Shown: one piece after another, positions 32,393 to 41,878 of the stretch
Numbering within the stretch: position 1 is the stretch's first letter
Layout of the letters: each line of letters starts with the position of its first letter
Origin: Paenibacillus aestuarii
GTDB taxonomy: Bacteria > Bacillota > Bacilli > Paenibacillales > NBRC-103111
Assembly: GCF_027789125.1 (NCBI RefSeq)
Contig: NZ_JAQFVF010000089.1
Location: forward strand, 1 to 64,000
Reading direction: 5' to 3'
Length of the DNA: 64,000 nt
Program-made: the position numbers and the translations under genes
The notes under the pieces: model-generated
Told to the model about the DNA's origin: nothing
The model's database searches: none
Seen by the model: only the letters and a program-made list of their open reading frames with translations

Positions 32393-33733
32393 TTATAATG
32401 CGTGCTGCACGCGGCGCTCCCTATGGCGAATAGACCATACGAGCGTACAAACCGGTAATGCCCATAAAAATGGCGCAAACACCACATACTGCTCAACAGG
32501 AACGCCTACAATCGTACCGCAGACGATGGCCAGCAGATTCCACGGAACCATCGCCGACGTGATCAGGCTGGTGTCGGCCACGACGCGGGAGAGCTGGCTG
32601 CGCGGGAAGCGCTCTTCCCAGAACGGCATCAGGCTCCGGCCGGTCATCATAATCGGCAGCGTCTGCGTGCAAGCGACTAGCGCCAGCCCGAAGCCAAACA
32701 GCGCCGTACGGACGGTGGCTGCAAACATGGAGCCGGATGTGGTTCCGAGCAGCTTCTGCATGTAGGGCTGCAGCACGCGACCGGCTTCCAGGATGCCATT
32801 GAAAGCGCCGGCTAAGGCAATCAGCGCCATCAATTCGAGCATGCTGGACAAGCCTTTGGTCTTCAGCGCTGGAAAGGCGGCGGGATGGTAGCCGGACCAC
32901 ATCAGTTGGACCCAGTCTGCCATGTTCACATGCTGCAGGACGGATCCTGTTACCACCGCCGCGCCGATGGACAGCAGAAAACCATATCTGGTTCGCAGGC
33001 GCAGTAGAATGGAACTTAGAAGCACGAGTACTGGGACTATCAACCATAACGAGTATGCAAAACTTCTTACAAATTGCATTTCAAGATGTACATGCGCGTT
33101 AGCGTGCCAAATGCCGTTGACATCGATTGCCGCATAAAAGGCAAAGCAGATGATAAGCGCCCCGACGGTGGTCGGCAGCATCGCTTGAAATTGCTGCTTC
33201 ACCGTAACGCCTGTCGAGGCGGCAACGAGTTGGTTGGCGCTTGAGAACGGAGACGTCCTGTCCCCGACGAAAGCTCCTGAAACCAGCGCACCTGCTACCA
33301 TCGGAAGCGGAATTTGCAGCAGCGCCCCGATGCCGATCAAGGGAATGCCGACAGAGCTCAGCGTGCCGCTGGAAGTGCCTAAAAGCATTGATATGATTGC
33401 TGCCAAAACAAATGAGAATGTTAAATAATAGCCAGGATGTATAAAAGCAAGCCCTTGGTCGATCATATAAGGAATGGTCCCACTTGCCGTCCACGTCGGA
33501 ATCAAGATTCCGACAAGACCGAGAATCCATATGACCTCTTTCGTATGCTTGACGCCTTCCCACATACTCCTCATAAGGATGCTCCAAGAAGATCCTGCCT
33601 GTAAACTAAACATGATTAATGTGAGTAATCCGACCATAAAACCATAAACGAGCGGAATACTAAAGCCATATGCGATGCCTAGTCCCGTAATCGTAAGAGC
33701 TACGATTAGACCGAGCTGTCTGCTGGATAACAT
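32393..33733 (-). CDS. nhaC: Na+/H+ antiporter, NhaC family
   Basis: 446 residues from the ATG at 33733 (AGAAGGGA upstream). About eleven membrane helices. The motifs GTSSGTLSSVGIPLIGIG and GALVSGAFVGDRTSPFSSAN (with the conserved Asp that carries protons and sodium) identify NhaC. It exchanges cytoplasmic sodium for protons and so supports pH and salt homeostasis. It is a single gene with its own promoter region, divergent from the secreted protein at 33906. The last 40% is GC-rich. Confidence 0.9.
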   Translation of the reverse strand: MLSSRQLGLIVALTITGLGIAYGFSIPLVYGFMVGLLTLIMFSLQAGSSWSILMRSMWEGVKHTKEVIWILGLVGILIPTWTASGTIPYMIDQGLAFIHPGYYLTFSFVLAAIISMLLGTSSGTLSSVGIPLIGIGALLQIPLPMVAGALVSGAFVGDRTSPFSSANQLVAASTGVTVKQQFQAMLPTTVGALIICFAFYAAIDVNGIWHANAHVHLEMQFVRSFAYSLWLIVPVLVLLSSILLRLRTRYGFLLSIGAAVVTGSVLQHVNMADWVQLMWSGYHPAAFPALKTKGLSSMLELMALIALAGAFNGILEAGRVLQPYMQKLLGTTSGSMFAATVRTALFGFGLALVACTQTLPIMMTGRSLMPFWEERFPRSQLSRVVADTSLITSAMVPWNLLAIVCGTIVGVPVEQYVVFAPFLWALPVCTLVWSIRHRERRVQHAL

Positions 33734-33905
33734 CTTTACTTCCCTTCTAACTGTGAGTCGTTGGCGACGGATTCGCCGCACCTCAGCTATTGTAGCATAC
33801 AGACCTCCTCGTGAGATTGTTTTTTTGTGTTCATAATTTGACGGAAATCTGTAAAAACTTGAATGTAACTCTCAATCTGGAACTATGTCCGGGAGGAAGC
33901 TATTC

Positions 33906-35045
33906 ATGCACCGATTTCCAAAACGTCTTTCTTTGCAACTGAAGCTTGGCCTGCTTCTGCTGTTTCCGTTCGTGGTGACAAGCCAGAGCACGGCCGGAGC
34001 GGCTGTAGCCAGCGCGAGCTCAACCGTGCAAGACAAGGTGAGTACCTATACCTACAAGCTTACTGTGAAAATGTCCAACCGGTCAGCCTATAAAAGCGAA
34101 GCCACTTTCACGGACAAAAAGCTGCTGCGCGCACTGCAGGAAGCCGCTCCAGGCAGCGCTTATACAGAGCCGCTGCTTCCGGACACAACCCTTAGCTATG
34201 CCTTCAAAGCAAAAGAACAGAACTTCAGCGTCACGCCGAAGGGTGAAGTCATCGACAGCTTCACAAAGCGCCTTCTGAATGTGCCCAGCGACGTGCAGGA
34301 GCAGCTGGCGGCGCAAGTCACGGCACTGCGGACACAGCATTACGGCGAGCTGCTCCCTTGGGAACAAGCCAAAGACGTGCTGCCCAAATATAGTAAATTT
34401 ACGATCGTCGACGTCGATAGTGGGCTGAGCTTTGAAGGCCAGCGCCGTGCAGGCTCCAGCCATGCGGATGTCCAGCCGCTGACCAAAAACGATTCCGCGA
34501 CGCTCAAGACGATATATGGCGGCGAATGGAGCTGGGACCGCAGAGCGGTCCTCGTCAAGCTGAACGGCCGCACGCTGGCCGGCTCCATGCACGGCATGCC
34601 GCATGGCGGTGACGGCATTCCCGGAAATGACTTCAACGGTCATTTCTGCATCCACTTCCTCGGGAGCGTCACACATGGCTCCCGCTCGCTAGATCCCTCG
34701 CACCAGCTGATGGTGCAGCGGGCGGCAGGCTTGCTGAACGAATACGTCAGCAAGCTCTCCCCTTGGGCGTTGATCGACGTGTGGATCATCGGAGCCAACC
34801 AAGGCGACCCGCAGCTGCTGCAAGTCGCCACCGGGCAAGAACAGGCTGTGCATATGCGATCGATGCGCAGGCTGTCCAAATTCGCGGAGCGAGACACCTC
34901 CAAGCTCCTGCAGCTCACCACCGTGGTCGACGTCTCGGCTACGCCGGAAGGCTCGAACACGACACGAACCCGGCGCATTCGCTTTCAACTTGAGCGCGAT
35001 TCACTGGATGCCCGCTGGTATATCCGCAGCGCGGATGTCCAATAA
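33906..35045 (+). CDS. Secreted protein with a conserved HGxPHG / HFCIHF motif domain, probably cell-wall active
   Basis: 379 residues from the ATG at 33906 (GGGAGG 9 nt upstream). Signal peptide (LQLKLGLLLLFPFVV). The C-terminal half holds a conserved block at about residues 228-265: SMHGMPHGGDGIPGNDFNGH, then FCIHFLGSVTHG and DPSHQLMVQRAAG. The pattern of paired His and a single Cys within HFCIHF is seen in Firmicute secreted proteins that I associate with murein-active (L,D-transpeptidase-like) enzymes, but I cannot prove the fold. It converges on a DUF1906 glycosidase-like gene with which it shares a terminator. Confidence 0.65.
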   Translation: MHRFPKRLSLQLKLGLLLLFPFVVTSQSTAGAAVASASSTVQDKVSTYTYKLTVKMSNRSAYKSEATFTDKKLLRALQEAAPGSAYTEPLLPDTTLSYAFKAKEQNFSVTPKGEVIDSFTKRLLNVPSDVQEQLAAQVTALRTQHYGELLPWEQAKDVLPKYSKFTIVDVDSGLSFEGQRRAGSSHADVQPLTKNDSATLKTIYGGEWSWDRRAVLVKLNGRTLAGSMHGMPHGGDGIPGNDFNGHFCIHFLGSVTHGSRSLDPSHQLMVQRAAGLLNEYVSKLSPWALIDVWIIGANQGDPQLLQVATGQEQAVHMRSMRRLSKFAERDTSKLLQLTTVVDVSATPEGSNTTRTRRIRFQLERDSLDARWYIRSADVQ

Positions 35046-35046
35046 A

Positions 35047-35094
35047 GAAGCCCGATCTCTCGCCAGTGTGACTAGCGAAAGATCGGGCTTTTCT
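35047..35094. terminator. Bidirectional terminator
   Basis: A long stem based on AAGCCCGATCT/AGATCGGGCTT with an inner TCGC/GCGA, ending in TTTTCTTT, lies between convergent stops at 35045 and 35095. Confidence 0.8.
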
Positions 35095-35829
35095 TTATTC
35101 CTCCGGCTGATTGGACGCTTTGCGCAGCTCGTTGGCCAAGCGATGGAATTCCGCTCTGGCCGGATCACTCGTTGTCGCCTCGTAGCCTGCCGCGAGAAAC
35201 GGAATTATTTTGTTCGCATCCGCGGTAGCAATCATATAAGGCGCCGGGGCTAAAGTATTCCAAAAGCCCTCATTGCCGTAAGATTCGTCGTAATCGACAC
35301 CTATCCCGTGCAGGGTGACATCATTTTGATATTGGTACACGTTCATATACGCGGATTTTTCCCCCCGGCTCCAGGCATAGGTCTGCCAAAATTTCGAACA
35401 TGCTCCGGCCGTACGTACGGCCTCGACGACGTCATACGAGCCATAGACGCCGGTAAAGTAATCTGGAGTCGCTTCGCTTGCTGCACGGATATATTCGATG
35501 ACCGTCGACATTTGTGCAGAGCTAGCGTCAAAATCAACGGCAAAGTAGATGGCGCTTCCCGGCGGCTGCCCCACACTCTGTGCGACCTGCAGAGCCGTAT
35601 CGCCATCAGCTAAGCCTGCACTGCGCCCGCCCAGCGCTCGGCTGGCTGTCGTCTCGAATACGGACAACAGTTGAAGCCCTGCGGCTGATATGGCGTTGGC
35701 CTCCGTTTTGGTAAGTGCTTTGGCTCCGCTCGGCACGAGATATCTCGCCACGAACACGTAACCATCCTGAACGAAAGCAGCCGCTGTCTTCGTCGTCAAT
35801 GGCGTTGAACAGTCGAATCCTTTTGTCAA
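35095..35829 (-). CDS. DUF1906 glycoside hydrolase-like protein (GH25-type barrel)
   Basis: About 244 residues. The domain begins TKGFDCSTPLTTKTAAAFV and has the barrel motifs YVFVARYLVPSGAKALTKTE, SVFETTASRALGG, IYFAVDFDAS and FTGVYGSYDVVEAV, matching DUF1906 (Rv2525c-like), related to GH25 muramidases. I prefer the TTG at 35829 because GGACAGGTGAT stands just before it; an ATG at 35865 is possible but has no ribosome binding site. No signal peptide is visible, so export would need another route. It may act on peptidoglycan or glycans. Confidence 0.75.
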   Translation of the reverse strand: MTKGFDCSTPLTTKTAAAFVQDGYVFVARYLVPSGAKALTKTEANAISAAGLQLLSVFETTASRALGGRSAGLADGDTALQVAQSVGQPPGSAIYFAVDFDASSAQMSTVIEYIRAASEATPDYFTGVYGSYDVVEAVRTAGACSKFWQTYAWSRGEKSAYMNVYQYQNDVTLHGIGVDYDESYGNEGFWNTLAPAPYMIATADANKIIPFLAAGYEATTSDPARAEFHRLANELRKASNQPEE

Positions 35830-35918
35830 GCTAATCACCTGTCCCTTATCGGAAGTTGTGTACATGATCAGCTTATGCCGAACATGGCAAAGGTGACCCG
35901 GCTCTCCGTACTTGTCCG

Positions 35919-37160
35919 TTAATCGGCGATGTGATCCACATGCATGACGGCGTGATCGTAGGAGCTCCAATCGCCTGTGCCGATTAAATCGATCAGGTAA
36001 GGCGTGCCCTCTCCCTGACTCCCCGCTACTTGAGGTGTCTGCGGACCAATCAGTCGCTGATGGATATGCGACTGCCCTAACAAAAGCTGCTGTTTGTCAT
36101 AGAACGATAGCGTAATGTCATACATGTGCGCTCCTGCCACTTTTCCGCTTATCCACGCTCTTGCGACGGTGAAATCGCCGTTCTTCTGCATGTGGAGTAT
36201 ACCGAGCAGCGCTTTCCCTTCATCATCTTCGAACTGATAGAAAGGTGGCAAAGGCAGCCCAAAATAATACGGGAACGTGTTTTGCAGCGTTGCCAACTGA
36301 GCTGTTTCTGCCATGTTATCCACAGGGATTAGAAGTGGAGAAGTCACGCCATGCCCGGCCCCCTCTGGATTATAGATGGCATATGGTGCACTCGTCACGA
36401 TTTCGCCAGATAGCTGCCAGAAGCTGATAGTACCCCATACATATTTTTCCATAGGTCCAGGATGAATACGGCCAATCTGCCATGCGGTGTCATCTAAGGT
36501 GAATTGACCTGTTAGGTAGGTACGGTCCCCAACATGAACCGTATAAAGCCGGTTGACCGTCATGTGATCGCCATAATCCGGATTGAGTGCCGTCCCGAAA
36601 GCGTGTGATTTAGCATCTGGAACAGCGAGCTCAGGGTTGATCAGCCACTGATCGCCTCGCCAAGCCGTCTCGATCTGCAGTGCATAAAAGCCGGATGGCG
36701 AGCGGAATTCCGCTTTGGCATGCACCGTCTGTGGCGACAAAACCGCTCCGTTCGCCGATTCGTGGAAAGGCTGATCATAAAGTGGCGTATCGGCAGCCAA
36801 GTCAAGGTCCAAGCTGACCGGGCTGATGAAGCCGAGCTTGTGATTGTCGACCGGGACCCACATGGTGCCCAGCCAGGAAGTTTTTATTTGCAGCCACGAG
36901 GTTGCATCGGCTTGCTGCATATACGAGGCTTCAAACTTCGATCCCATGACCTCGACTTTTTGGGGAGTGAGCGAGGCCCATGAGGAGGTGCTGAAATCTG
37001 GTTCTGCATACAGCGGTGTCGTTTCCAGCAAGGAAATTTGGGGCGGCAAGTCACTTGGCCATGCGATGACAGACGAAGCTTCTTTTTGGACGTCGGCTGC
37101 AGAGGCGCTATGTGAAAAGCAAATCATTACAAGAAGCAGAAGATAGGCTGTCTTTTTCAA
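35919..37160 (-). CDS. Secreted protein with SH3-like repeats
   Basis: 413 residues from a TTG at 37160 preceded by TTGGAGGG. Signal peptide (LKKTAYLLLLVMICFSHSAS). Two related segments, LLETTPLYAEPDFSTSSWAS through MWVPVDN and LAADTPLYDQPFHESANGAV through WLINPE, look like bacterial SH3-type wall-binding modules. The C-terminal half is beta-rich without a recognised domain. It is just upstream of the DUF1906 gene in the same direction, so the two may form a wall-related pair. Confidence 0.7.
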   Translation of the reverse strand: MKKTAYLLLLVMICFSHSASAADVQKEASSVIAWPSDLPPQISLLETTPLYAEPDFSTSSWASLTPQKVEVMGSKFEASYMQQADATSWLQIKTSWLGTMWVPVDNHKLGFISPVSLDLDLAADTPLYDQPFHESANGAVLSPQTVHAKAEFRSPSGFYALQIETAWRGDQWLINPELAVPDAKSHAFGTALNPDYGDHMTVNRLYTVHVGDRTYLTGQFTLDDTAWQIGRIHPGPMEKYVWGTISFWQLSGEIVTSAPYAIYNPEGAGHGVTSPLLIPVDNMAETAQLATLQNTFPYYFGLPLPPFYQFEDDEGKALLGILHMQKNGDFTVARAWISGKVAGAHMYDITLSFYDKQQLLLGQSHIHQRLIGPQTPQVAGSQGEGTPYLIDLIGTGDWSSYDHAVMHVDHIAD

Positions 37161-37283
37161 AACGTTCCCTCCAATTTCCATTCTGGTGTCTATAAAATAA
37201 ATACGCGTTCTTCGCCTGAACCACCTGCTCTTTTCATCAAAATATACAAAGGAGGCGTGTCAGCCCCCTCAAATGGCACAAAA

Positions 37284-37330
37284 AAGAGGCTGTCGCACAA
37301 GTCATCACAGATGACCTGGAACAGCCTCTT
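37284..37330 (-). terminator. Terminator of the GH43/ABC operon
   Basis: Compound hairpin: outer 10-bp stem AAGAGGCTGT/ACAGCCTCTT and an inner ATG-centred stem (AAGTCAT/ATGACCT). On the leftward strand it ends in UUUUU. The nearest upstream gene is the GH43 gene at 37404. Confidence 0.8.
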
Positions 37331-37403
37331 GGGGTTTAGCCGTCCTCTCTTGCGATCGAACTCTGCTCAGCGATAATTCGCCACGTTCACGCCGAGATGG
37401 GTG

Positions 37404-38366
37404 CTACGTGTTCACCGAGCCAGCAACATCCGGCGTTCCGTCCGCATGCCATTTGAGCTCGCAAACGTAAGTGTGCCGGTTCGGATCATAAAGAGGATCA
37501 CCGACAATCTCTTTATAATTTCTGGCATGGAACACCAGCAGATCATGGCTTCCATCCTCAGAAACGGTAAAACTATTGTGGCCTGGTCCGTATAGCTGGA
37601 TTTGCTCATTGGTGACGAGCACCGGTTGGCGGGATTTGTTCCACGAGCGCGGATCCAGCAGATTCGCATTTTCATCAGCAGTTAAAAGCCCCATGCAATA
37701 ATGATGATCCGTAGCACTTGCCGAATACGTAATGAAAATCCGCCCATGGCGTTTGAGCACAGCAGCGCCCTCATTCACTTTGAAGCCGATGATTTCCCAG
37801 TCAAACTCGGGCATCGACAGCATGGCTTGCTGGCCACGCAGCGTCCAAGGACTGCTCATTTCCGAAATGTACAGATTGGAGTTTCCTGGAATATGCAAAT
37901 CTTTTTGCGCCCAGACCAGGTAACGGACACCACGATGTTCAAAAGAGGTCGCATCCAGCGCGAAGCTTTCCCATGCGGTCCGCAGCTGTCCTTTCTCCAC
38001 CCACTGGCCGTCCAGCGGGTCCGTGGAGCTATTTTCCAACACATACATGCGATGATCAAAAAGGCCCTCATTCGTCTCCGTCGTTCTGGCGGCCGCAAAA
38101 TAGATATACCATTTGCCATCGACGAAGTGCAGCTCCGGCGCCCAAATGTTGGCGCTTAACGGGCCTGCATCATGTTTGCGCCACGCGACAACCGGCACGC
38201 TCTCTCGGAGACCGGCAATCGTAGCGGAGCGCCTAATTTCGATACGGTCATATTCAGGCACAGATGCCGTGAAGTAATAGAAACCGTCCGTATGTTTATA
38301 AATCCACGGATCAGCTCGCTGCTCCAGCACAGGGGTCAAGCGGATCGTTTCTTGATCGTTGTTCAT
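37404..38366 (-). CDS. GH43 family glycoside hydrolase (alpha-L-arabinofuranosidase-like)
   Basis: 320 residues without signal peptide, so intracellular. It is a five-bladed propeller with the GH43 catalytic set: base D19 (QRADPWIYK), pKa-modulating D138 (FALDATSF) and acid E199 (KVNEGAAVL). The APELHFVDGKWYIYF blade motif is also present. It would cleave arabinose (or xylose) residues from short oligosaccharides brought in by the ABC importer encoded just upstream, pointing to arabino-oligosaccharide use. AAAGGAG precedes the ATG. It is the last gene of the operon. Confidence 0.9.
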   Translation of the reverse strand: MNNDQETIRLTPVLEQRADPWIYKHTDGFYYFTASVPEYDRIEIRRSATIAGLRESVPVVAWRKHDAGPLSANIWAPELHFVDGKWYIYFAAARTTETNEGLFDHRMYVLENSSTDPLDGQWVEKGQLRTAWESFALDATSFEHRGVRYLVWAQKDLHIPGNSNLYISEMSSPWTLRGQQAMLSMPEFDWEIIGFKVNEGAAVLKRHGRIFITYSASATDHHYCMGLLTADENANLLDPRSWNKSRQPVLVTNEQIQLYGPGHNSFTVSEDGSHDLLVFHARNYKEIVGDPLYDPNRHTYVCELKWHADGTPDVAGSVNT

Positions 38367-38403
38367 ATCTACACTTCTCCTTTATGCAGTCTGTTCGCCA
38401 CCT

Positions 38404-39249
38404 CTACCCCTTCACACCGCCAACGGTAAGTCCGGATACAAAAAATCGCTGAAAGAAAATAAAAACGAGCAGGATGGGCAAAATCGCCAGGACGGAGCCG
38501 GCTATTAAAATGTCATAATTGTTCCCGTACGGAGTGACTAGCGACGACAACCCGATTGGCAAGGTTAATTTATTGCCTGTTTTGAGCACAATCATCGGCC
38601 ACACGAAGCTGTTCCAGCTTGCCAAAGCTTGCAGAATCGCCATCGCCCCGAACGCCGGCGCCAACAGCGGCACCATTATTTTGAAGAAGATGCCATATTC
38701 CGAACAACCATCGATTCTCCCCGCATCCATGAAGTCCTTGGGCAGTCCCGCTGCATACTGGCGGAAAAAGAAGATCGGCAGCGGTGCGACAACGAACGGC
38801 AGGATCACCCCGCTGTACGCATCGATCAGATGCAAGCTGATCATCTGTTTATAAAGCGGCAGCATAATGATTTCGACGGGCACCATCATGACGAGCAGCA
38901 CGAGTACAAAGATGACATTCCTGCCCACGAACCGGTACATGGCCAGCCCGTAACCGACCATGGACGATAACAATAAGCAGCACGCTGTATAGACAACAGA
39001 GATCAGGACGCTGTTTTTATACCAAATCAAATACTTCTTCGCTGAAGCCGAGAACAGGAAAGCATAGTTATGTAAAGATATTAGCTCTGGCTGCAGCCGC
39101 ACATTTAAGCCATAACGCAGCATTTCTTTGGAAGGCTTGAGTGAAGCGAGCGCCAGACAATAGAACGGAAATAAGGCCAAAATGGCGAGAACCAAAAACA
39201 ACAAAAGCAGCAAAGAGGCTTGCAGACGTGTATGCGATTGTACAGGCAT
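38404..39249 (-). CDS. Sugar ABC transporter permease, MalG type
   Basis: 281 residues, AAAAGGAGG upstream of the ATG. Six membrane helices. The EAA loop is degenerate (DAGRIDGCSEYGIFFKIMVP). PVEIIMLPLYKQM and the final FFQRFFVSGLTVGGVKG are typical of MalG-type CUT1 permeases. It starts 3 nt after the first permease gene and is followed by the GH43 gene 37 nt later. Confidence 0.92.
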   Translation of the reverse strand: MPVQSHTRLQASLLLLLFLVLAILALFPFYCLALASLKPSKEMLRYGLNVRLQPELISLHNYAFLFSASAKKYLIWYKNSVLISVVYTACCLLLSSMVGYGLAMYRFVGRNVIFVLVLLVMMVPVEIIMLPLYKQMISLHLIDAYSGVILPFVVAPLPIFFFRQYAAGLPKDFMDAGRIDGCSEYGIFFKIMVPLLAPAFGAMAILQALASWNSFVWPMIVLKTGNKLTLPIGLSSLVTPYGNNYDILIAGSVLAILPILLVFIFFQRFFVSGLTVGGVKG

Positions 39250-39252
39250 GTC

Positions 39253-40137
39253 CTAATCCTCCTTTTTGAACAGACCGAAAAATTTCAGCTGAATCACGTT
39301 GATCACCATCGTCACAGCAAGCAAGGTAATCCCGATGGCCGAGCCGAAGCCGAGATTATTTTTCTCAATGCCTTCCCGGTACAAAAGACCAATCATGGTG
39401 AGGCCGATATCGTTCGGAGAGCGGTTGCCGTTCCATAGGATGAAGCTTTCCGTAAACATCGAATAGCCGCCGTAGATGGAGATTGTGATGACATAAATGG
39501 CAACCGGCTTCAGCAGCGGCAATGTAATCCGCCAGAAGCGGTCCCATTTGCCTGCGCCGTCGATCTGCGCCGATTCATACAGTTCCTGCGGAATGCTCTG
39601 CAGGGCGGACAAAAAGTAGATGATATTGACGCCTGTGAACCTCCATGTCGCCAAGATGACAAGGACGAGCATGCCGGTGAAGGAATTCGCCAACCAGTTG
39701 ATCGTCGGCAGTCCCAGCAGATGACGGAACGCATTCATCACGGAGTCGTCCAAACTGCCGAAGACCAGCCGAAAGACGGTGCCGGCCACGACGACGGAGG
39801 TCAACGAGGGGATAAACAAGGCCGAACGGAAAAAGGCGCTGGCCTTAGTCAGCTTCGTATTCAGAAATACGGCCAAAATCAATGGCAGAGGAATCAGCAC
39901 GAGCAGCGTCCAGAACGTGTACCGACTGCTGTTCCACAGCGCTGTGATGAACGATTCGCTCCACAAATTTTGGTAATTTGTAAGACCGATAAAATGCGTT
40001 TGACCAGGCAAAACCTCCTGAAAACTCATGACGATCGTGTTGACGACCGGATAGGCAAAGAAGATCAGAAATGACAAAATAAACGGCAGAACAAACACGT
40101 ATGGAGCGATGCGGGAGGAATACAGAAATTTATTCAT
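39253..40137 (-). CDS. Sugar ABC transporter permease, MalF type
   Basis: 294 residues, GAGGAG upstream of the ATG. The family opening is IAPYVFVLPFILSFLIFFAYP, and the EAA loop reads YESAQIDGAGKWDRFWRITLP. It works with the permease encoded immediately downstream. The gap to the binding-protein gene (111 nt) contains a stem-loop. No ATPase gene is present in the operon. Confidence 0.92.
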   Translation of the reverse strand: MNKFLYSSRIAPYVFVLPFILSFLIFFAYPVVNTIVMSFQEVLPGQTHFIGLTNYQNLWSESFITALWNSSRYTFWTLLVLIPLPLILAVFLNTKLTKASAFFRSALFIPSLTSVVVAGTVFRLVFGSLDDSVMNAFRHLLGLPTINWLANSFTGMLVLVILATWRFTGVNIIYFLSALQSIPQELYESAQIDGAGKWDRFWRITLPLLKPVAIYVITISIYGGYSMFTESFILWNGNRSPNDIGLTMIGLLYREGIEKNNLGFGSAIGITLLAVTMVINVIQLKFFGLFKKED

Positions 40138-40168
40138 TCGATTATCGCTACTCCTCTCTGGAAGACGC

Positions 40169-40208
40169 TGCCGGCCTTGCCCTGTACGGTTTTAAGGCTG
40201 AGCCGGCA
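40169..40208 (-). promoter_or_regulatory. Intergenic stem-loop after the solute-binding protein gene
   Basis: TGCCGGC/GCCGGCA with an inner CCTT/AAGG extension, no U-run, between the binding-protein stop (40249) and the permease start (40137). It matches in position the hairpin at 24306 in the other sugar operon. Confidence 0.6.
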
Positions 40209-40248
40209 GACGGAACGCTATCGTTTGGACAGCTGGTGCAGTTTCGGA

Positions 40249-41595
40249 TTACTTTATATTTTTCACGGCATCGTCCAGTACTTGTTTCGGATCTTTCAAA
40301 TCATTCAAAGCCTGGAACATCGCCTTTGTCTTGAGATAGTCGGACACGGCTGGTGTTTTTTCTTTGATATTGGTCGGCGCGATCTCATTCTTAACGGAAA
40401 TAAGCACATCCCACAGATTTTTACCGAAGTAAGCCGTAAATTTGTTGTCAGCTTTCAAAGCCGGATCGGACCATACATCGGAGCGAATCGGATCAAATCC
40501 GAGCTGTGACCAAATTTGAATGTTGCCCTCTTTGGACAATTTCGCAAATGCAAGGAATTTTTTGGCAACCTCTTGATTTTTGGATTGCTTGGTAATGACC
40601 GTGCCCGTTCCTCCCATCCCGGAGGAGTGCATATCGCCTTGCTTGAACACAGGCATCTGCTTGATGATGATTTTGCCTTTCAGATCAGGCATGTAGTCCG
40701 TGAAACGTCCCATATACCACATCGGCATCCACACCGACGCTGCGCCTCCTTTGTTCATGAAGCCGTAATACTCTTCGGCGTGATGGAAGCCGCCTGGCGC
40801 CACGATGGCCACCTTCTCCTTCACCAGCTTCTGCAGGTAGGTCAGCACTTCGGTATTGACCGGATCACCGAGTGTCACATTGCCACTCTTATCCAAAAAG
40901 TCTGAACCGTGCTGCACCACAAGCGGCCAATAAGACCATTGATCCTGCGTTTCTACGGTCGTCATCGGTTTGCCTGTTTTTTCCAAAACCTGCTTGCCCG
41001 CCTTCTCATAATCGTCCCATGTTTTGATATCGTCCGCATTGACGCCTGCTTTATCAAGGATTTCCTTGTTATAGTAAATGACCTGTGCGCCAACATGATA
41101 ATCAATGCCGTAATACTTGCCATCTTTGGCATAATTATCGAGCCTGGACATGACCAGATTGCTCTTTTCCGGCTCCACAATATCGTTCAATTCCGCCAGC
41201 TGCACGTCACCTTTGAGGAAGTTGCCGATTTTACTGATCTCAATGTCCGCCATATCAGGCGCACCGGTTCCCGATTGCAGGGCAACGAGCAATTTATTGT
41301 GGTTGTCATCGTAAGGAAAAGTCGTCGCTTCCAGCGTGATCGGCTGCTCAGGGTGCGCTTTGTTCCAAGAATCCGCCATGCTCTCAAAAAACTTCTGATG
41401 CAGCTCGTTAAACGTCCAGAAGCTCAATTTCACCGCTTTGCCTGACGAGGCGGCGCCGCCTGCTTGGGCAGCTGTGGTCGCACTGGCGCCGGCGCTGTCG
41501 CTCGACGTACCTGTACCTGTGCTCGATGTGCAAGCCGTTACAAAAAGCATGGAAGCCAAGATGGCCGCAGAAGATAATTGCAGCTTTCTCTTCAT
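40249..41595 (-). CDS. Sugar ABC transporter solute-binding lipoprotein (family 1)
   Basis: 448 residues from the ATG at 41595, where GGAGGGGA lies about 9 nt upstream. Lipobox FVTAC with C22, then a Ser/Thr/Ala linker. Family 1 motifs include LHQKFFESMADSWNKAHPEQ, DNHNKLLVALQSGTGAPDMA and HVGAQVIYYNKEILDKAG. It is the first gene of the operon with two permeases and a GH43 enzyme, so an arabinose-containing oligosaccharide is the likely ligand. It is divergent from its probable regulator at 41879. Confidence 0.92.
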   Translation of the reverse strand: MKRKLQLSSAAILASMLFVTACTSSTGTGTSSDSAGASATTAAQAGGAASSGKAVKLSFWTFNELHQKFFESMADSWNKAHPEQPITLEATTFPYDDNHNKLLVALQSGTGAPDMADIEISKIGNFLKGDVQLAELNDIVEPEKSNLVMSRLDNYAKDGKYYGIDYHVGAQVIYYNKEILDKAGVNADDIKTWDDYEKAGKQVLEKTGKPMTTVETQDQWSYWPLVVQHGSDFLDKSGNVTLGDPVNTEVLTYLQKLVKEKVAIVAPGGFHHAEEYYGFMNKGGAASVWMPMWYMGRFTDYMPDLKGKIIIKQMPVFKQGDMHSSGMGGTGTVITKQSKNQEVAKKFLAFAKLSKEGNIQIWSQLGFDPIRSDVWSDPALKADNKFTAYFGKNLWDVLISVKNEIAPTNIKEKTPAVSDYLKTKAMFQALNDLKDPKQVLDDAVKNIK

Positions 41596-41662
41596 ACAAG
41601 GAATCCCCTCCAAATGGAAATTTTTAAATGGCGATAGCTGTCTTGAAAATCTCAGTTCATCG

Positions 41663-41677
41663 TGTAAGCGCTTCACA
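41663..41677. promoter_or_regulatory. Putative cre site (CcpA)
   Basis: TGTAAGCGCTTCACA is close to the palindromic catabolite-responsive element, with one extra C in the right half. It lies 68 bp upstream of the binding-protein start, where carbon catabolite repression of the operon would be expected. The wider divergent region is AT-rich and also contains TACTAGTA near 41845, a possible site for the GntR-type regulator. Confidence 0.5.
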
Positions 41678-41878
41678 CAACAAATTATAGAACATATGGA
41701 TGCGTAATTATATAACCAATTCATTATAAAATTATGTTTATTATAATTTACTTTTTGGACTGCCCCATATATATAGATCAAAATATAATAAATATATTTA
41801 TTATCATGAAAAGTATTCCCTTTTTCATATTTTTAGGTACAATACTAGTAATACATAAAGGAATCAGGTGACAGATGA

